Source: Fusarium oxysporum f. sp. lycopersici 4287
Lineage: Eukaryota; Ascomycota; Sordariomycetes; Hypocreales; Nectriaceae
Reading direction: 5' to 3'
Length of the DNA stretch: 14,354 nt
Assembly (NCBI RefSeq): GCF_000149955.1
Contig: NW_017264872.1
Location: 1-14,354, forward strand
The notes beneath the pieces are model-generated. The model saw nothing but the letters and a program-made list of their open reading frames with translations. It was not told the origin of the DNA and did no database searches. The translations under genes and the position numbers were made by a program. Below, in pieces: positions 9,339 to 14,354 of the stretch. Position 1 is the first letter of the stretch. Each line of letters begins with the position of its first letter.

Positions 9339-10194
9339 CAGCTACGTTATCTAGACTTTGTCGCGAAATGAGCCTACTTGCTTGGCACGGCGTGACTTTG
9401 AGTGATGCCTGTCCAAAATCGCTGGCCTCGCTGATGTTCATCTAAATCCCTGCGCTTTTGTACATGCATAGCCTAACATTGCAGCCTTGTTGGTTAATTG
9501 CCGGCTGACAGGCTCAATGGCAACCTAGTATCCTGGACTGACATGCAAACGAGCAGCATTAAGCTCTGACGTCCCGCTTCAACGTTGCATCGGCTTGGCC
9601 CTAGCTCAGCTTAGTCTGACAGGCCCGCCCCAAATAGCTTTCTTTCCCGTCCCCTGCACCCTGGATCTGATGTTGGGCCAACAAAAGCCTCATCGTGAAC
9701 AATACAGGGACTTTCCATGTGCTTCGTGCCACGAGACCCGTCGAACAACTCAATTAGGCTTTGGCCGAGTAAGCAAGGTAAATTAGTGTGTTGATCAGTC
9801 CTCATGAGGTTCCGGACCCTTCAACATGGCCCCAGGCAGAGTGGAGGCTGCCCTGACAGAAGCCTCTGCACGGCTGACTCGGGCATGTATTGTCAGGATG
9901 TTATCTGGGTCCCTCGGGTGAGAGAGATTATCTTTAGTCATGAATCACATTCGCTCGCTCGTCCTAGATATCAAAGGACCTTTGAAGACAAGTCAACCGT
10001 TCCTGGTATAACTGCCGCACCAGTCAGAATGTTGACTCTTGTGCTAGGCTTTTGACAAGATAATCACGCCAAAACGGCTTGGAAAGTGGATGCCGTCGTT
10101 TGGAAATTTGGCCGACTCTCGTTCCGCTGCTGTTGGGCGATTGTCTTGTGAAAGACATACCTAAACAAAAGAGCAAGACCATGGCGAAGAAATG

Positions 10195-10201
10195 ATATAA
10201 G
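10195..10201 (+). promoter_or_regulatory. TATA-like box upstream of the LysM gene
   Basis: ATATAAG about 75 nt before the chosen ATG at 10275, a plausible distance for a fungal TATA box. No transcription start is known. Confidence 0.35.
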
Positions 10202-10274
10202 AAGCAGACATGCCAATGCCCATTATGAGGACTATTCCCCAACACCTTCCAGTTTCTTGAGTATCTTGCCTACC

Positions 10275-11923
10275 ATGTATTTCACACAGGCAGCTATTAT
10301 CTGGCTTTTTGGTGCCGCCGAGCTTGTCTCGGGGGCCGCCGTTACCCATCGTCGTCGAGGAGCGCAACCCAGCTATCCTGTTGACGAGAAGGCCACAAAG
10401 GACTGCACTTGGTGGCACGACTACGACGATAAGATTCCTTGCGAGGAAATACTGAAGTCGAATTCCATAGGCATCAAGCAGTTTCAACGCTGGGTTTGTA
10501 TCCCCTGCCCAAAGAATGTAGAACGCGACTAATGCCAGGAACCGCAGAACCCTTCCATCAGCTCTGATTGCTCAGGTCTTACCGTTGGCCGATCTTACTG
10601 CGTAGAGGCAATGTTTGAGTCAGGTACCGGTCCAGAACCGGAGCCTTCGTCCAAGCCCGAGCCCTCCCCTACTAAGCCTTCTAACGGTTCGTGTTTTACT
10701 TCCAAGCCTTTCGCAAAGTACCCACGCCCGACTGACTCCCAACCCTAGGTATCGAGACGCCAGCTAATATTCAGCCGGGCATGGTCAGCAACTGTAACAA
10801 GTTCTACATGGTCAAGATGGGTGAAGGCTGTGCCCAAGTTGCATCCATGCACGGCATCACTCTGGCCCAGTTCACTGAATGGAATTCTGGCGTTGGGGAA
10901 ACCTGCAACGGTCTCTGGGCTGAAACTTATGCCTGCGTATCTATCATCGGTAGTAAGCCTTCCCCGACAGCACCGACTGCGACGAATGGCATTCGGACGC
11001 CTGCGCCTATTCAGGAGGGCATCGTCAAAAACTGCAACAAGTTCCACCTTGTTAAGAAAACGACAACCTGCGCGTCCATCGAGGATTATTACAAGCTACC
11101 TCTTGCAACCTTTAAGAAATGGAACCCCGCCGTTGGTTCTGACTGCCGAACATTGCTGGCACACTACTGGGTTTGTGTGAGCACGGTTGATTATAAGCCT
11201 GACCCCGTGGTAACCTCCAAGCCTTCGCCAACTACGCCGAGCAATGGTATCAAGACACCCTCCCCTATTCAGACCAATATGCACAAGAACTGTGACAAGT
11301 TCCATGTGATAAAGTCGACCACGACATGCGTGTCAATCAGCGACTACTACAAGCTCCCCTTGAAGGACTTTTACTCTTGGAACCCTAGTGTAGGGTCATC
11401 GTGCCAGGCGCTCCTCGTCGATTATTGGGTTTGTGTCTCCATAGTTGGCTGGAAGCCGCCAACCCCTTCTCCAACAAACCCCGGAAACGGAATAAAAACA
11501 CCTTTGCCTATTCAGGCCGGCATGACAGCAAAGTGCAACAAGTTTCACGTGGTTCAGAAGACAACAACTTGTTCATCGATTCAGAACTACTATTCCATTA
11601 CGATGGCTCAGCTTTTCGAGTGGAATCCTGCCATAGGTTCCAAGTGCACCTCATTGTGGGTTGACTACAATGTTTGTGTTGGCGTTATCGGACAGAAGCC
11701 AAACCCGACACAGCCTCCGCAGTCTAACGCGACACCAACACCTATTCAAGCAGACACGGTGAAGAACTGTAAGAAGTTTCACTTAGTTAAGAAGACCACG
11801 ACCTGCAGCTCTATTCAGAATTACTACAAGATAACAATGGCTCAACTGGCAAAGTGGAACCCTGCAGTCGGAACCAAGTGCACAGGTCTTTGGGCGGATT
11901 ACTGGGTATGTGTCTCGGCGTGA
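10275..11923 (+). CDS. Secreted protein with six LysM modules
   Basis: Three exons: 10275-10493, 10539-10686 and 10749-11923. The introns (45 and 62 nt) have GT-AG ends and CTAAT/CTGAC branch sites, and splicing keeps frame for 513 residues. The ATG at 10275 gives a clean signal peptide (MYFTQAAIIWLFGAAELVSG); an in-frame ATG at 10257 would add six residues. LysM1 spans about 44-94 and crosses the first intron. LysM2-6 span 138-185, 218-265, 304-351, 385-432 and 463-510. The last five share one Cys spacing (12, 25 and 10 residues), with WNP-type helix ends and CVS. Linkers repeat NGIKTPxPIQ. There is no catalytic domain. Such proteins bind chitin, hide chitin fragments from hosts or protect the fungus's own wall, and are often encoded near killer-toxin-like chitinases (e.g. 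the TAL6 type in Trichoderma). Confidence 0.92.
10793..11915 (+). repeat. Five tandem coding repeats (LysM2-6), unit 234-258 bp
   Basis: The first Cys codon of each unit stands at 10793, 11033, 11291, 11534 and 11768, so the unit is 240, 258, 243 and 234 bp long. LysM5 and LysM6 share the words SSIQNYY and ITMAQL at protein level and close DNA, which suggests the most recent duplication. LysM1, in the first exons, is diverged, with a 28-residue central Cys spacing. Confidence 0.85.
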
Positions 11924-12395
11924 TTGTATGCTGACGGACATTGAAGGAGTATGGGGATATGGCACTAGTCTATCGAAAACTAGATTCGGACTGAGCCATA
12001 GATACTACCTATCCCTTGAGTTGTGTTGAACCTCCCACCAGGTTACGACAGGGGTATAGCCAATTAAAATGCACTATATTAGAAATACCTGCTCCTCTAA
12101 TCAATTTAGTCTATAATAAAAGTACCAACAATCTCTCGAGTTACAAATCGCTACATCACAATGCTCACATCCCCAAATTGACTGACGCCTTCTTTTGTTA
12201 TTGCTCACCGGCGATAAAGGCCTCCTTGTATTTTTTGATCTTGACTGCCCTAATTAAAGTCCTTTACAAGCAAGGCAATCCGACTTTTTCCCTCTTCGGA
12301 TATGTTTATGTTGTGCCACGGGCGTAAATTCGTCTCTGGCTCGAAATGCGTACCTTGACCGGCTCTGTGGATGGCAGCGCTCATCATATGTCAAC

Positions 12396-12462
12396 TCAAT
12401 CAATCAATCACCCCAATCAAATCAATCAAATCGTCGAATTCTTCCTTTCAATCAATCAATTC
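12396..12462. repeat. Imperfect (AATC)n microsatellite
   Basis: Runs of CAATCAATCAATC, CAATCAAATCAATCAAATC and CAATCAATCAATTC, separated by short unique spacers. Confidence 0.8.
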
Positions 12463-12750
12463 ATGCATTTCGTAAGTTGATATAATTAATATATTACATA
12501 TGCACCATATGATCGCTCTTGGCATACAAGTGTTAAGAAAGTGGCCCTGTCTACACCTAAATCCTTAACAAGTGCACAACAAACGTCTCAATCTGCGCTT
12601 TGCGCAGCCGCAAGCCGCTATTTAATATATACACAGCCAGACTAGGCAACAATAGACAATAGACACCAAATGAGCCACGTGCGCATGTAACAAGGCACCA
12701 GCAGGCAGGAAAGCCACATAAAATATCTAGATCTGGTGTTCTGCCTCCAC

Positions 12751-12861
12751 TTTAATTAATCATCGAAATGTAATTAATCCTGGCCGACCTTGATTCAGAT
12801 AATTAATCCTAGCCTAGGATTCAGATTCATTGAATCGCTAATTAATCGCCTCGATTAATTA
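12751..12861. repeat. Dense cluster of TAATTAAT words with nested palindromes
   Basis: Five AATTAAT-type words fall within 111 bp. A perfect inverted repeat TAATTAATCG-CCT-CGATTAATTA lies at 12839-12861 and another, AATCCTAG-C-CTAGGATT, at 12805-12821. A direct repeat GATTCAGAT occurs at 12792 and 12818. Confidence 0.75.
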
Positions 12862-13039
12862 CATCACTGCCAGTTTATGAGATGGGCGCCGATTCGTCAG
12901 GGAGAAAGTAGTAGCACGGCATAAGGCCACATTTGGTTTCACAAAGTAACAGTAACTGTGTAAGTACTGCAGATATATCTTCCGTCACTAATGAGGCCTA
13001 TGGTGTTTACTGCATGTTGACCATTTCCCAATCAGCAAA

Positions 13040-13635
13040 GATCTTTGGTGGTGGTGCTGCTGAGGGCTATTAGATCTTGGATAAAAGTTCTATTAATAGT
13101 TTAATAAATGGAGAGGCATTAGATGATAAAGGAGCTATTAAGAAGTGGCTTTATTTAAAGTGACGGATAGGTAGAGCTATGTAGTCTTAAGGTTATTTAT
13201 CTTCTAGATAATGTATTTGCTTTTTATTATTAGTAAGCTATTATTATTACTACTCTTATTCTGGGCGTTAAAATATTAGCGAAATGTTAGTATAGGTAAT
13301 TAAGCTGGCAAAAAGACCTATAACTATATAATTTAATTATCTTAAGAAGTATAAATAAGATAACTTTATAGTAATAGCTAAGAGCCTTAAGATAATTATA
13401 ATAGCTTAGGCCTATATATTTATATAAAACATAGATTAATAAGACTAATTTTATTACTAAAGGAACCTCTACCTTATAATAAGAAAGATAATTACTTATT
13501 ACCTCCTTCTTAGGAGGCTATTAATCCTAGTAGATTAGAGGATTTATATAAAGGCATTAAGTTAAATAAGTTACTTTTTAAGTAGTTATTTTTTTTTTTT
13601 TTTAAGATTATAAGTTAGCCTTAAAAGGTATATCT
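13040..13635. other. AT-rich, RIP-like island
   Basis: About 600 bp of very low GC rich in TpA steps, with stops in every frame and a run of about 15 T at 13589-13603. The composition fits an old repeat degraded by RIP, but I cannot identify the ancestral element by eye. Confidence 0.6.
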
Positions 13636-13873
13636 TGTCACGGGCTGGGCTCGGTAGGGCAGGTGAACGGGGAACGCTTCAGGCAGAATACGGTCTATTG
13701 CTACGGATAGGCACTGCAGGCAGGTCAGGCTCTATTAACAAGACGTAGCTCGAGGAGCTACGTTCAGGAACTATCTGGTCGGTAAACAAAGTCTCTGCGA
13801 TAACGTATCGCCACGTGATCCGGATCTACCTTGTTAGTGGTCTAGGGTAGGCCAGTCTGGTCGAGCTGTGACA
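13636..13873 (-). mobile_element. 3' LTR of a Ty3/gypsy retrotransposon (238 bp)
   Basis: Read on the minus strand it starts TGTCACAGC and ends CCCGTGACA, giving the usual TG...CA ends as a 6-bp inverted TGTCAC/GTGACA. A polypurine tract lies just inside the element at 13877-13888, and the pol stop codon is 40 nt inside the LTR edge. An internal palindrome ACGTAGCTC-GAG-GAGCTACGT lies at 13743-13763. The base beyond the LTR changes abruptly to the AT-rich island. The target-site duplicate and the 5' LTR are outside the window. Confidence 0.8.
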
Positions 13874-13876
13874 GTA

Positions 13877-13888
13877 CCCCCCTCTCTT
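13877..13888 (-). other. Polypurine tract of the retrotransposon
   Basis: AAGAGAGGGGGG on the minus strand, three bases before the LTR start. This is the plus-strand primer site for LTR-element replication. Confidence 0.75.
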
Positions 13889-13912
13889 AGCATCGAGCTC
13901 TGTCGAGATAGG

Positions 13913-14354
<442 letters not shown>

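Larger units (their letters stand above)
8800..10274. other. Intergenic: AT-rich block, inverted repeats and LysM-gene promoter
   Basis: About 1.5 kb without a supported gene. Positions 8880-9130 are strongly AT-rich with many TpA steps. Positions 9193-9338 hold several inverted repeats. From 9400 on, composition returns to normal and the stretch is presumably the LysM-gene promoter, with a GC-rich CCCGCCCC at 9625-9632 and a TATA-like site near 10196. Short open frames at 9595-10245 look like chance. Confidence 0.6.
11924..13039. other. Gene-free region with simple repeats
   Basis: No supported gene. It holds the LysM 3' flank, an AATC microsatellite (12396-12462) and a cluster of TAATTAAT words and palindromes (12751-12861). 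There is also a small perfect hairpin CTGCGC-TTT-GCGCAG at 12593-12607. The open frame at 12016-12327 shows no domain or signal peptide. Confidence 0.6.

Noticed and set aside
12016..12327. Plus-strand open frame of 103 codons after the LysM gene
   Set aside because: No signal peptide or domain; it lies in AT-rich, repeat-bearing DNA.

Overview
The window looks like a filamentous ascomycete nuclear genome, probably Fusarium-like or another Sordariomycete. The basis is short GT-AG introns of 45-78 nt with CTRAC/CTAAC-like branch sites, fungal-type secreted LysM and chitinase proteins, a chromodomain Ty3/gypsy element, and AT-rich TpA-laden islands that resemble repeat-induced point mutation (RIP). 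There are no bacterial-style operons.

Layout, left to right. (1) Positions 1-318, minus strand: the middle/C-terminal part of an acetamidase-like amidase, without its catalytic N-terminal half, running off the left edge. (2) 296-1099, minus: a 267-residue acidic cytosolic protein of unrecognised family, weakly like SMI1/KNR4 (SUKH). (3) 1776-6848, minus: a killer-toxin-like (subgroup C) GH18 chitinase that I resolve into seven exons and about 1568 residues. Its order is signal peptide, N-terminal region, Lys-Arg Kex2 site, two LysM, CBM18, GH18, Cys-rich repeats, hydrophobic segment, Gly/Lys/Asn linker, and a C-terminal region carrying NucA/NucB-type DNase motifs. (4) 8092-8799, plus: a small secreted, probably GPI-anchored six-cysteine protein. 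(5) 10275-11923, plus: a secreted protein with six LysM modules, three exons. (6) 11924-13635: gene-free DNA with tetranucleotide repeats, a dense cluster of TAATTAAT palindromes, then an AT-rich island. (7) 13636-14354, minus: the 3' end of a Ty3/gypsy chromodomain retrotransposon (integrase C-terminus, chromodomain, polypurine tract, 3' LTR).

A killer-toxin-like chitinase near a LysM protein is an arrangement known from Trichoderma and other fungi. I infer the chitinase binds and opens a competitor's chitin wall and may deliver its C-terminal nuclease. The LysM protein would bind chitin fragments or shield the producer's own wall. The 267-residue protein beside the nuclease-encoding end is a speculative immunity candidate. 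The nuclease fusion plus possible immunity gene is the most interesting part of the window. No similarity search was possible, so family calls rest on motifs recognised by eye.
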